From contig DF239040.1 of assembly GCA_000507305.1 (NCBI GenBank), forward strand, positions 97,520 to 161,519: a stretch of 64,000 nt of DNA, written 5' to 3'. A program made the position numbers and the translations under genes. Shown here piece after piece: positions 1 through 13,600 of this stretch (position 1 is the stretch's first letter; each line of letters opens with the position of its first letter). The notes under the pieces were generated by a model. The model was given only the letters and a program-made list of their open reading frames with translations. It ran no database searches and was not told where the DNA came from. This DNA comes from Breviolum minutum Mf 1.05b.01. Taxonomy: Eukaryota > Sar > Dinophyceae > Suessiales > Symbiodiniaceae.

Positions 1-1569
1 TGATGCAATTTGTACGGACATTGCGTATGCCAAGACTTCCAAAGGCTCACACGGCTTCAGCGACTGGGCTGCATGGATAATTATCTTGACTCCAAAAAAC
101 AGCATTCCTTTTGAGGCAACGGGGCATGTAAGATGCATATAATTGCTCCAAAATTATTATGGATCAAAAAACGCACATCTTTTTGAAGACTTCTAAATAT
201 GAAATTTGAGACCTCACCAGGGCGGATTTTTTTAGTACAAGTTGCTATGGAGCCTATAGGATACTCAGGTTCAGGGGGGTGTGTGTTCAATGGATCCCTG
301 GATTGACGACTTGAGGAGTTGACAGTGGGCATGGAAACTCCAAAGAATGAGGCCGGTGATGAAATGGTGGATATATGGAGATGATGCACTTTGAGATTTT
401 TTTGATATACAATATATAAGTTGTATTTCACTGATATAAGAATAATTGCCATAGAAAATATGATTCTACTATAGTCAGTATAGATTTTTTTTGTATTTTA
501 TGGTATTGTATTGCATTTTTTTTAAAATAATGTATGGCGTTATACTATATCATATTATGTCAATATCATGTTACACAATTTTTACAACATCTTGGATAAT
601 ATGGACCGCATTCTGTGATTCCCATGTCCCCTCCCAGCAATTGGTCGTCCACCCCCTGCAACTACCCATCGACATGCCGACTATGATTTACAATCTTATC
701 TGTGTATAAAACAACATCTGCTATATTCATGCAAAAAAATCATACAGTAAATACACACAAGATCACGAAAAAAAAAAATTAAGACCAGATAGATAAGTTA
801 TACGCTGTAAATATTACCCGGCAATTTCGACCCTATGTGTGGGCAAGCCATGGAAAAACCCATGACTTTTAGCCCTTCGACAACTGGAAGTTGTCGGTTT
901 TCCAGGAGACTCCTGGCAAGATGACCCCGGAGCTTAGTTTGCCACCTACACCAAAGTCGCACAAGGAGCAACCAGCCAGCTATGTATTGGATATTCAAAT
1001 GAATCAAATATAGGTTCTAAGCAAATAGGTTGAAAAAAGCGTGTCAAATAGATAGTTGTCATTTACTGACTGAACATCAAATCATTTTTCTGGCAATAGA
1101 AAACTATAGATTGTTTTAATTCTTTCTATTTTTGAATTCTTCTCATACAAAGGCCGTTGAACTAGACAACTGGATTTGGGTGGTAAAAACGCATCTTCCC
1201 ATTTATTGCAATAACGAATCAATAGTCAGTACTTACACGTTGATCTCACTTGCGAACAAACAGTTGATATGAAATGATGAAAACTTGTATAAACTTGTGA
1301 CATTTCCTCCAATGAGTCCGTGGTTTTAGGTCGGCAAACGGAACACCACTTTGGCAGCACGGTGGTGAGTCGCTGTGTTTTCTTCACCCAAAATTTGTCA
1401 ATCCAACCCTACTTGTGTTTTTAAAAAAACATAGCAGGAAACAAACATAAAAACCAAGTGGATCATATCCAGTTCAATTCAATTCAACCCACCGAAAGTG
1501 CCAGAAAAACATAGAAAAACATGATAAACTGCGGAGGTCCATTTTTCCCAGATTTTTGTTGCTTCCCAG
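1..1569. other. No gene recognised (left edge)
   Basis: I see no coding segment in either strand that I would defend. The stretch is AT-rich with many short A and T runs. A small hairpin (GACAACT, spacer, AGTTGTC) lies near 878-896. If the EF-hand gene starts upstream of its first readable exon, this is probably its 5' intron or leader. Confidence 0.4.
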
Positions 1570-1691
1570 GAGATGCGTCCAAGCTCCCAACGTTTCCGTT
1601 CCATGCGCACCTGGCCACGGCGTGCTGTCAGCATTGCCAGTCGCCGCGGCACGGCCCCGCCACCTTCGCGGTCCTTGTCGCGGGCTTCAAG
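1570..1691 (+). CDS. Exon: Arg/Ser-rich N-terminal segment
   Basis: Opens after CCCAG and reads EMRPSSQRFRSMRTW and then RRGTAPPPSRSLSRASR in one frame, much more GC-rich than its flanks. A GT donor (GTGAAG) follows after two bases of the next codon, and the phase matches the exon at 2400. Basic Ser/Arg/Pro composition suggests a disordered, perhaps phosphorylated, head. The Met at 1573 is a possible start but has an open codon before it. Confidence 0.55.
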
Positions 1692-4600
1692 GTGAAGAGT
1701 GGAAGATTTGATGGGATCCTTTTGCATGGGAAAATCATCCCATTCCAATGGGGTATTTTTTTTCAAAAGTATGCACCAAATCGTGATTTTTGAATAGGTA
1801 CAGTATTTTTTCAATTTCGAATTGGTATTTTTTCACCACGCGATTTTTCAAAATGGGTATTTTTTTCAAATTGGTAATTTTTTCAACATATTCACCTCTT
1901 GAAGATTCACCAAGAAAAAATTCGCCACTTGAAAAAAACACTTCCCCAAGTTTTGAAAGTGAGACAATTCCACCTTTGCGCAAATTACCTTCCTGGGACC
2001 TGAGCCATATTCCATCCCAGCTGGGTACTTTTGAGTGGATGTTTTTCCAGCTTCCTTTCCCGTTTGGTGGGATATGTTAGTTCCCGCGAGGGTATCCGGA
2101 TCAAAGATAGCTGGACGATGTTTTTTTAAAATGGATATGTTAGGTTGTCAGGGGAGTATATAGATGAATGATGAGATTGTCCTTGAAGTGCAACTTTTTG
2201 GAGAAAAATTCAGCTCTTTGCTCCCTTTGCTTTGCAAAAAAACAAAATCAATTCCATTTGAATCCCATTCCAATCCATTTTGAGGACACTTGATATCCAT
2301 CTTTTTGAATTCCATGTGAATCACTAAAATGACGACAAACCATTCCGGGTTGAATTCCATTTCATTTTTTTTTTCGGAAAGTGCTAAAGATTTCGCCAGG
2401 ATGACTTGGAAACTCAAAGAACAACATTCTCAACCGCCGGTACTTCCAGAAAGTCCTTGGGCAGAGAAGATCTATCATCGTCGTCAGGTGTGACCGAAGA
2501 AAATTGGGGATTTTGGTGATGAATTTTCATCCCAGCTTTTGTGATGAATTTTCATTTTGGAAAGGCATTGGCTATTCAGAATATTTTGTTCGGAAGTGAA
2601 AAAATCCAGTCGACCAGTTGATATGATCTCATTGTTTGATAGTTCTACGAATTCTACGGCTTTATCGCTGTATTACGCATCCAGCACAGTATCATCGTCC
2701 GGCCAAGAACGCCCGCAAAAGCCGGTAGGTGATTCTCCGTCGGCGTCGTCAACCGCATTCTACCATCAAGACGGTGCGGACAGAAGAGGCCTGAAGTTGT
2801 TTCAACTTCTTTTATCATCACAAGATGTCAGGTGCAAACACTACATAACACTACATTGTTTGAAAGCCAAGAAGTAGCATTACATAATTACAGCAGAATC
2901 ATGTTGAAGAAACAAACAACATCCAAACAGTCTTCGGAAGTGGAGTGAACTCCACTTTCCATGATGTTTGGTAAGAAAATTCACACTTTCAGCATCTAAA
3001 TTTTGATAGCTGAGGGAATGAATCCCAACCTGCCCGCTGAAGGTCATCAAAAGTGCCAGCAGTAGCCGAAGACCCTCTTTTTCCGGTTCCGAAACAGAAG
3101 ACCCAAGCGAGTTGAAACCACCTGTCTCTGTGGAACGTGCTCGGGAGAAGTACAAGGACTGATGGGGATGGAAATGTGAACGGCATTGCCTCATTCTGGC
3201 TGAAAGTGTTGGCTTTTGCAAATTCAAAATACGTATTTCTTTTGTGAAATAATTCCCGGCTTCGCAATGCCACTGTGTGTAGCATTGCTTAGAGCAGCTA
3301 GTCTTTCAGAAACTTGCCGAAACATGGTAATTTTGATGCTGCTGAGAAATCTCAATTTGTATCCAAATTTCGAGGTTCACCATTTCACATTCCGATGTTT
3401 TTTTTTCGAAAAGCAAAAGTTGGATGCTGTTCTGTTTGGTATATAGCTATCATTATTTTTCCCACATCTTACATCATTCAGCTAATGGTTTGGCTTGTCG
3501 GTTTGGGGCCCGGTGGTTGGGATCCCCGAAAATGAAAGGGATTGGGATTCTTAGGGGTACTTGATTCGAATCCCAAACCACCGGGACCCAAACCAATATT
3601 AGCTGAACCATATTCCATGTTCATCCTGCTCACCTTTCAGGAGCAAAGTCCGAGTGGAGTGGAGGAAGATGAGTGTCTTTGCCAAGCGTTCGACCTGACC
3701 TGATTTACGGCTGGTCAACCTACCACCCCCCAAGGACCCCCCAAAAAATAACGCCTTATTAGAGGCTTATTACCCATTGGTTTCGCTTAATAATGCCTTA
3801 TTGAACCCAGCCATAATGACAAGCTTCCATGTTTTTTTTTGGGGTTGAGGCCGGAACAAGAAGACCGACGTTCTCCAAGAGGCTCCAAACAGATCAGGCG
3901 CAATCTTTTTTGGAAGCAGGTTCTGTAGCAGGGAACTGAAGTTTCGGTCAACACACACAGGAGTTAAATTCAAACATCGCGTACTAAATACAACTATGAA
4001 CGGACATGTTCGCTCCTTTTTTTTGTCGCGAAGGAAACCTCCGGCCGAGGAAGGATCAAAGCTGGCAACTTGTGCAGCAACTATTTGCCCCTGAAAAATT
4101 GACCGACCGATCGTTGTGATCGTTAACGATTCCATTGGGATTCCAAGCCAAGGCGCGGCCATCCATGGAGGCCTTGATTGTTGACAAAGTTGCACGGATT
4201 GGTGATGTGACGGATTTTTCTAGATAACTGTGGTGATCCCAAACATATTTTGAACCTGTGAAATTTTGGACTTTTTTTTGGAATACTACGAAAAAAACGG
4301 CATGAATTTGTGGTTCCTTTGGGTGTAATTAGCTGTAGATTCGTTGGAAGTTGAGGTTGATTTTTGGTTGAGGCCCACGCTGAAGATGTTGGACCTGCAC
4401 ACTTTCGAAGCTTGTATGGCAAGAGGCCGGTGGACAAGCGGACATGTGGATGAATGATCGGAAGTGAAGCAAGTAGTACCCAAGTAGCATATAATGGAAT
4501 TGGCATGTGGTATTCTTCGCAAATAAACAGAAATCAACATGAAACTGCAAGGGATCATATGTCATTTCACTGCAGCCCATTCCATATTCTATCTTTGAGA

Positions 4601-7600
4601 GTGTTTTTTTGGTAGGGTTTAAGTCGAAGGAAGGACAAAGTGGTTTGAAGTACACTCCAGTAAACTAACATAGCAATAGAAAATCCCACGGGTTTCATAG
4701 CATCAAAATGCTGGGAATTTTCCATAGCTAAGTTGGTTTGCTTGCCCATCTCTGACCATCGTTTTTCAGGCGGACTCAAGCCTGCATGGAAAGCGATGAA
4801 GAAGAGGAATGGGATGAATGGCTTCAAGTTGGCTAGCATAGGCAATCACAGAATTTTTTGCGGAATTCTGACTTCGTGGCAGGAGAAAAGCGAGGATGAA
4901 GAGGCCTGAGATTTTCACAATCTGTGCAGCTTGATTGGTGGTGGTTTTGCTAATTATATGAGACTTGAATTTAGACATCAACACACACACACACACTTAA
5001 AGAAACACAGAGACGCAATAAAAGAAATCTCTTTGAAGCACGCTACTGATTTTTCTTTTTGGACCTTGAACTCATCTTCATTTGAATCGTTTGCCAGTCC
5101 TCTGAAACTGAAACGGATGATGATATGGCGGCGGATGATTTGCCCCAAGATGAAAACCGCGTCAACGTTTTCTACCAGCAGCTTGGCAAGGCAAACAGAG
5201 AAAGGACTTGCAGGTCCACATCGAAAACACCCCCCTCCCTCGCGATATGTATTCTGAAACGGATCAAGGATTCGATGAGTCATCTTTCAGATGATCTTTT
5301 TGTTGTTGGATATTACTTAATATCTTTATTATTCAAGTCAGGATTCGAGGTGTTGGATATTTAGTTTTGGGGCCCAAGAGCTTCCCAATTTCGAGGTTTC
5401 AACAATCTGACGAGCTTGCACGCCGAGATTTTGGGAAGGCACTGGAAGCTCTCGGGTGTCCTGGCGACGTAAAGTGCGCAACACAAGAGATGCAAAGGAT
5501 CTGTATAACGAATGAAAAACGGACAACAACAAGCCACCATCAACAACAGCGACAGCAACAAGACTGAGTTGTCCAACCACAGATTTGATGATTCTATCTA
5601 TATTCATTCGTATTTTTGTGAATGCTTTTAGTATTCCAAGCATCACTGTGGAAGATTTCCATCATATTCAGCCACCGCCATATTTGCATGAAAAAATATG
5701 TGACATCACATCATGTCTCACAAACTATGATTAGATTAGGCTCCACAAATTGGGGGGGGTAAAATTCAAGAATGCCTAATGGCCCCGCAGCATGAAATTA
5801 CCTACAAGGTGGGCTCAAGAAACCAGTTACTACGTAGGGTTGTAAATTTAGACACCCCGGAAATTTAACAGTTCGCCCCTAAAAATAGGCAAGCTCCCAA
5901 AAGGAAACTCATCTTCCAACCATCATTTTTCAGCTGCCTTGGATTAATTTTCACCTTTTTCCTTGGATCTTCCTGAGGTTCACCTGTCCCCAAGAAGCTT
6001 GGATGGCCACTGCCTGGAAATCGGTGCCTCGCAATTTTGTCGTCTTTTTTTGCCAATTTAAAAGATGAGTACAAATATCTGTGTATATTCATCAATATGT
6101 AAATATATACATTGTATATATACATATTATATACACGCAATATGCGTGTATACATAGTAATTATCACATATCATACATCATATCAAACACAAGACTTCAG
6201 GGAACTTTATGAAAAAAACACCCAGAAAACATACACCACATTCACATGTGTTTTTTAAGTGCAGAAGATGATCTCTTTTCACTGTTCCGGGCAAAACACC
6301 AACGACAATTTGGGGCTGGGAAGTTTCAATTGAGGTGAAAGCCACATCCCAAGAACCTCCACCTGGTATGATGATACCAGAGGCCTCGGCTGTTTCATCC
6401 CCATTTTTTCTACCCCCCCAAAAAAATCTACCAAACATTTGGTTCTACAAAAAAGTTCGCAAAAAACACAACAATAAAACATGTCATTAGAAAATTCCCT
6501 GAATTTCATGCAAGGAATCGTGGTATTGGAGGGTCCCAAGTGTGTATTCCAAGTCTGTTTTTTGATCGTTTTTTTCCAGGCTCAGAATGTGGAGAGAGTT
6601 GATCTGGAAGACTTCCTGAAGATTGTTCCTTGGAGCAAGGATTGGAATCCAAGGGGTGATACTGTTGATGGAAGAAATCCGGCGTTCACTCACCAGTTGA
6701 GGTTGGTAATTTAACCCATGATGTACAGGGTTTTAGCACCATCCCAGGTGGTTGTTTGGGATTCCTTCCATCAACAGTATTTGCGTGGCCAAGGTGTTTT
6801 TTTTTCTTGCCTTTCAGTGATCTTAGAAGAAACTTTGCTTTGCAGCAGAAGTATGTTAAAATCATTATTTTGGCAGAAAGACTGGCAAACAAAATGCATT
6901 TCAAACTGCAAACAGAAAAATGCAACAGAACAACACCCCAAAAGAAAATGTTGCAGCTGATTTTTTGCAATCTTTTTTGGATTGTCAAAAATTGGAGAAT
7001 AACATGTGAGCAATGACAACCCTGGTTGTTTAGGGTTTTTTTGGGGATTACCCAGTTACGTGGGGTTTACAGTAAAGCATTGTAAGGATTCCTACTAACC
7101 AACCAGGATTTTTCATGGAAAGTATCCGAGTTTTTTTTCCGAAAAGCTCGTTCAGGTAACACAGGTCGGTGATTTTCCAACCACCTTCACCAATTTGAAT
7201 CCATTTGAAGCAAGGAATATTATGGTATATGTATGTCGATGTCGTATATTTCCCATCCGTTTCACTGGGGGATCCCAAGGGTGATGATGTTGTTTTTTTT
7301 TAAAGAAAACACACGGAAGAAACAAAGAGACTTCTATGATTCTATGATGTTGCTGGGAGATATTCGTTACTGGTGTTTCGTTTGGTTGGTCACGAATTGG
7401 GATGTAATTAGTTGATGGGCGTTTTTTTTGAGAGTTGCGAACGCTGCGGTCGCAGCATTTTTTTGACCTGTTTCAGTCAATGGTGGCTTGCTGGTGAATG
7501 TCGGTGTGGTTGGTACTGTAATTTGTGAGTCAACGGTTACTGAACGAGTTGAATAAAACTTGGAGACATGTCAACGAACGGTTAACCTTCCGAACCAATC

Positions 7601-10600
7601 CGAAACACGCTTTGACGCAAGATCTTGCCCAAGGGTTCAGTGGTTCAGGGATCCGCAATTTCTTCCAATTTTGAAATGTGGATACCCCCCCTCAAGTATA
7701 GATACTATATAGATATTATAAATAAATAGACTATCTACATCCACATATTGTTAGACAAGGCCTTAATTTTTGATAAGGCACAAAATTTTCGATGGACATT
7801 GGTTGTCGACTTGCATTGACTTGGTAGGTGCAAGCCTATGAGAACCGTCACCATCTGGAGTTTGCAACCGCCTTTGCGATGTGTGACAAGGAACGTTTTC
7901 CGAAAAAAATCCCCAGAACCAAAACTTCCGGTCCAAAACCTCAACCAAATGGGTGGGTCCAGGCGAAGGGGTTTCAAGAAAAAACAAGTAATACCTCAAA
8001 AATAGGGTATTTTTGAGCTTTTTTTTTGGTGAAGTAATCCCGATATTCTTCCAAAAATGAAGAAAGAGACCTATTTTTTTTGGGTGCTTGAAAAATGTCG
8101 AGGATCCTTACATATCTCAACATATTTGTTTTCCATTTTTGCCTTCTTTTTTTGCAAAAAAAACACCGGGTGGTTTTTGGTTCCACTTGGCAACGCCGAC
8201 TCCCGGCTCCAATCCTTCCCCACTGGAAGCCGCGCAGAATGGTAGTGGAGTGGTGGAAAGTTCGGAGTTGGCCGACTTGCTGATGAATCTCAATATCGAG
8301 CCAATGTCCCATGTTTTGGATGAGGCACGTAGATCCGGTCGGGATTTTGAAGCATTTCTGAAAGTTGTTGATGTGGAAAGTTGATGAGTTTCATTGAAAG
8401 GAAATATTTCGTGGATTTTTATCAGCTTCAAGATTTTTTTCCGGGTGGCAAAATATGCATGACCTTGACAAAACACCAAAGTTTGCTGTGTGTTTGAGGT
8501 GATAGATGAAGTGGATACAAGTGGTTTGGGAACTTTGAATCTTGATGAATTCAAGGCTATTATGCAACTGACTCTTGGAGTGAAAGCACGGATCGTTGGG
8601 GCGTCCAACGTAACTGTTATGAGATCGTTGGTTAGACGATTTCTGTTGAAATCCCGTAGGATCCATGAATGGTATATTCACCCACATGAATGGTTGATTT
8701 TATGTTAAATATAGGTAAATATACCATACATGGATCCTATGGGAAATAGTTCGAAGATTATTGGTGCTGCTTTCTCGGGCTTTTTCAGGATCTTGGTGAG
8801 GGAAGGCTTCAGCAAGAGCGAGTATGAGGACGGGGACAAAAAATTGATAAGATGATGTCATAGTGAGTTTCCAAGATCATTTCTTTTCAGGACTTACCCA
8901 CCCGAAAAACTACTCCAAGATATCCTTTGAAAATTGATGGTTGGAAGATTATTTTCCGTTTGAAATGGTCCCCTTTTCACAGGGGACATGTTTTCGGGGA
9001 CACCACAGAAATCTGCCGGAGGAATTCATTGCCGTTTTCCAACGCTTTGATAGAGATCAATCCAGTGAATGCGTCAGGGTCTCAATTTGCCGGGCTGTTT
9101 CGGGTGCGACGATTTTGTACTAGAGTGGTACTGACGGTACTGGTTATGTTGCCCATTTTTTTGTCAAAACCCATGTCTGAAGGACATTTGAATACCACAA
9201 CAACTTTGATATTTTCTGTACTCTGATGAATTGTGCCCTTCATTTTGGCAAGAACGATCTATTTCCACAGCATAAAATATCACAGACATGTTTGATTATT
9301 TGATTCCTGCTGCATGTGTCAATTTCTTTTTTTGCGCATGAATATCATATAAATCGTCAAAACACGAGGTGGTGGAACTAAGGAGCATAATTTTTCAAGT
9401 GGGTTGGTTTAAGCACCAATCACATTTTGCTCCCGTTTTCTTAGGATGCATCTGAGTTGGCTTCCATCTTGAACTGGCTGGGTTTCGCTTGGTCTCGTGA
9501 TCGCATGAAGGCTGTTCTCAACGAGGCCCAGATGGAAAAAACAATATGTCTCAAATGTTTTGGAGCTGCATGGGGAGTCAATATTGTAAACATATGTTGC
9601 ACATTTTATAGACATAGATGTGTGTATCAAATTTTTGCTCCAAGAGCAATTTGTAGATTTTCAATCATATCGACTTGAAAACTCTACAACCTTTGGGCTT
9701 TTTTGAAAGTAAACCCCACCACCTTCATATCGCCATAGCCATGGCGTTACATCACCAGGTGGACGTGGATCATAGCGGATCCCTGAACCTGCGGGAGTTC
9801 ATCCTTTGCATGCGAAAAGTCCGAGAAGTGGAGCTGAAAGCTGTAAAGATCCTTGGATTTGTTTTTGCGGAGGGGGCCCATCCAAAAAATTAGAGGATTT
9901 CTATGGAATTCCGAATTCCTATGAAATTCTGAGATCAAGTTATGGGATTTTTGAAGTCGCTTATTGAAGGATTAGATATTTCTTATTTTCGATTCATGTT
10001 GCGATGATTGTATGGGTGTTTCCTTAAATGGTGGGTTTCCCCATTTCACACCTCAAAATGATGATCCATTTTTAGTAGGAAAACACCCCATGGAAATTGT
10101 TGGGGATTTCCCCACCATTTGTAGGAAACCACCCCCCATATGACATGAGGCAAGCCATGGCTGCGGCAGATGCTGATGGTAATGGGCTCATCTCCAAGGA
10201 AGAGATGCCCGACTTGCTGAAGGGTCGATGCCTGAGGAGCTGTTTTGCTGTTTTTTTTGGTAAAAGATTGGTATGGGAAAAAGGGAGAAAAAACCATGGC
10301 GAGTTTGTTTGTTGTTTTGTGTTTGGCTTTTCAAAGATCTTGAACATGCCAATTTTACTCTGTTTTTTTGTTGGTTATACTACTGTCACTTGAAAAAGAT
10401 ATGTTTTCAAAAAAATTGGACCTGAAATGGACCTGAAATGGCATGCCCCAATTTTACAATTCCCAAAGCTTACTCCGAAAGTTGAAGGCTTTCTTGATGC
10501 TCATGGCATGCCCCGCGATTGATATCGTGGGGGGCAACTCCAAATCGTCCGAAAAACATGCTAAGGTTTGGGATATGATCCCTGGGACGTCCACGTGATC

Positions 10601-13600
10601 ATAGAGGCTCTGATGTACATGATTAAAGTCAAGGTTTCTATTATTCTGCATTTCGTTTCATTCTCATTTGTATAGATTATGTGTATATTTACCGTTTTCA
10701 CGATATAGACGGTATTACCATTTTTCTCTTCATATTGGTGTCGATGACTTTTTTTTGTTTCAGTCCATTCTGCATCCTACGAATGAAAAGATGAAGGCAA
10801 ATCTCAGATTTTGCCAGGCGCAGAGTAGAGCTGGCTTGGAAGAAGAGCAAGAACTCGAACTCGGGCAGGCACAAACTCGATGAAAACCCGCTGAAGATTT
10901 TTGTTGAACAATTTCTGGCTTGTCATAGTCGTCGGTGTGGACCCAACAACTTTTACAATGTTCGTAGTTTTAATTTAACACTCTTTTGTTTAAATAACAG
11001 ATCTGTATTACCGAAATCTTTCTTCGGATACTCTGTATCCCATTTTGTTTGATAACTTGACCTTGGCTTTTGGAGTCACCTCGTCCGTTGAGGTGTGGCA
11101 GGTCCTCACCGTGTACCGCAGGTGGCCGGAAAATCGTCGCCGGAAAGAAGTCACGTCAAGTTGAGCAGGTTTTTGTTTTGACGTAAAAACGCGGGTTGTT
11201 AAGGATATGAAACATGTTTGAAGCTTCAGGAGGAAACACACACTGGCAATTGGAAATTGGGGTTCATGGGATGGAGGGATGGATTTGCTGGATGTGTAAG
11301 ATGAGAGTTTTGAAGGTATGATGGCTTTGCCATGGCACAATGTGAAAAGTACGATGAGATCTTTGAGAGCCATTGTGATAAGGCGGCATTGGGGTGAATC
11401 AGTGCAGTCAATCAGTGATCAGTGACATACTAACAACTACACATTTCGGCATCTCTGTCGAATTTTTTCAGATGCTGTGACCGTTGAAAAAGCTGCGAAC
11501 ATCTGCCAATTTTGACGTCCCTGGCAAGCAGCCAATCGGCTTTTCTCGACCCAGGACACGGGTGAAATGGAAAGTATCGAAGTACCAAAAGCTCTACGAA
11601 AACTTGGTTTCAAGGTGACCTTTGAGGTGCACAGTTTGCGATGCACCCAATGTCATCTTATCATTTTGGATTTCGGGGGAAACGCAACAATGAGGGGTTC
11701 AGAAATTTCACCGGATATATAAAGCTAAACGGTATGGTTTCGTAGTGGTATGTTATGGATTTTGTGGTATGTTACCATATGGTCCGGTATGGTAGTATGG
11801 ATTTTGTGGTATGTTACGGTCTTGAGATTCAAGAGTGGATTCAGTTGCCCTCCAGGAAACTAACATATCCCCCAAACATGGCATTTTGAAGATGATTTTC
11901 CTTTTCCCCACGTGGGATATGTTAATCCCCTGGAGGGTAACCTTTTTCAAATTTGGGACGTTTTGCTACCGCTCTTAGTGAAGGGAAAGAGACGTTTTTT
12001 TGTTGTTTTCAGCCAGGTGGTGCAAAGCGTCATTGGAAGGGTGGATGTGGACGACACAGGCGGGCACCAAACAAAAACATCAAAAACCAGGTCGATTTTG
12101 GAAGGCAAAAACATGCAAAAACAGTTTTTTTGTCCCAGATTTCTTACCTTCTCTTCAATTTGTGTTTGTTGAAGTTGTTTTTGGTGGTTAATATCCCTTG
12201 AGTTCCAACAGGTTCAGAAGCGCAATTATTACTCGAAAAAAAAACTCCTCCCAACTCTTGGAATGTATGGCAAGTTTCTTTGCCTACGCTTCCAGTGAGG
12301 TACCCTGAGTATTTCAGAGTTCCGCAAGATGATTCGAATGCTTCAAGAACGGGTGCCTTGGTAGACGTAAAAATCTGCAAAAAAAGCTCGGTGAGTTGTG
12401 TCATCATCTTTGCGTATCTCAGGAAGCCAAAATCTACCGACAGGCCTTCAGAGAGAGCGTCAAGGCAGTGATTCAGTGCAGCGTTTTTTTTTCCATTGTC
12501 TTTCATTAAATAGGTGGTTGTACGTTGTGTTTTTTTTGCACCTGAAAAACTGTCTTTTACTGTTGAGCGTCCATTTTGAGAAACCCCAAAAAAAACACGG
12601 TGTTTCACCTCCTCAAAGATTTGATCATGGTAAGTTGCTTGTCTGACGTTGCAGGCTCCGAGTATCAGTGTGAATCAGGCGCAGGAGATTGCAAAGAGAA
12701 TGGGCTGCCAATTGCAGAGGCGGGACCCATTTGGGGAGATAATAATTTATGGGCGAGGGGTTGGGAGGTCATTGGGGAGAACTATGACCTTTGAAACCTT
12801 TGAACATGATCCAAAGATGCCCATTAATGATTTTGTTTTTTTTGAAGCCATTCTTTTTCCGAAGCGAGCAGAGCAACACAAGAAGACATCTTCTTGTATC
12901 GATGGCACCTGATCCCTTGAGGCATCATCTCATGTTTGACGAGAGCGTTGATGAGGCTGGCATGATGATCATCAGTAGTCAAATATCTAAACACAGTTGA
13001 TCCAACCAATTTCCTGCATAAATGGGAGTAGTTGCAACATTAAAACTATATACAGTATCCATAACTATCCCAGGTACTTGGGATTGAGATAGTTTGATCA
13101 ACGAAATAATTTTGAATATGGTGTTATTAGTATAACTTGGGGGACAACCCCTTCCTGTAATAGTGGGGCAATTGAAGGATTGTAGGAAGGATTGTAGGAA
13201 GCCCCCTACTAAATATGTAGAAATCTAGGTGGTGAAATTACTTGGACATCGCTTGGCGTCCATCAACAGAAGCCAAGTATTCCATCCCTCGAACGACCGC
13301 TTCGCCAACCAACTCCTCCGAATGGGTTTTTCAGGCAGAGACACAAATTACGGAGGAGATCTTCACTCGTGCCTGCAGCAATCTTTCGCAGGTGGGTGAG
13401 ACATTTCTTTTCTACAAAGTCGTCTCTCACTGAGACATTTTGTTTCCTGAAACAAAATGGAATGAATATTTTTCGTTGGAAGAGAAAAAATCCATCATTT
13501 TTCAAAGTGTTGACCATTAAATGCATTACCACAAGTAAGGTCCTTGAGATCTTGGGTGTAGATACCCCGGCCATGTTTTTGGGGGTCCCCATTTCCGGGG

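Noticed and set aside
3561..3578. tRNA B-box-like GATTCGAATCCC
   Set aside because: It lies in the arm of an inverted-repeat element, and no tRNA acceptor or anticodon stem can be formed around it.
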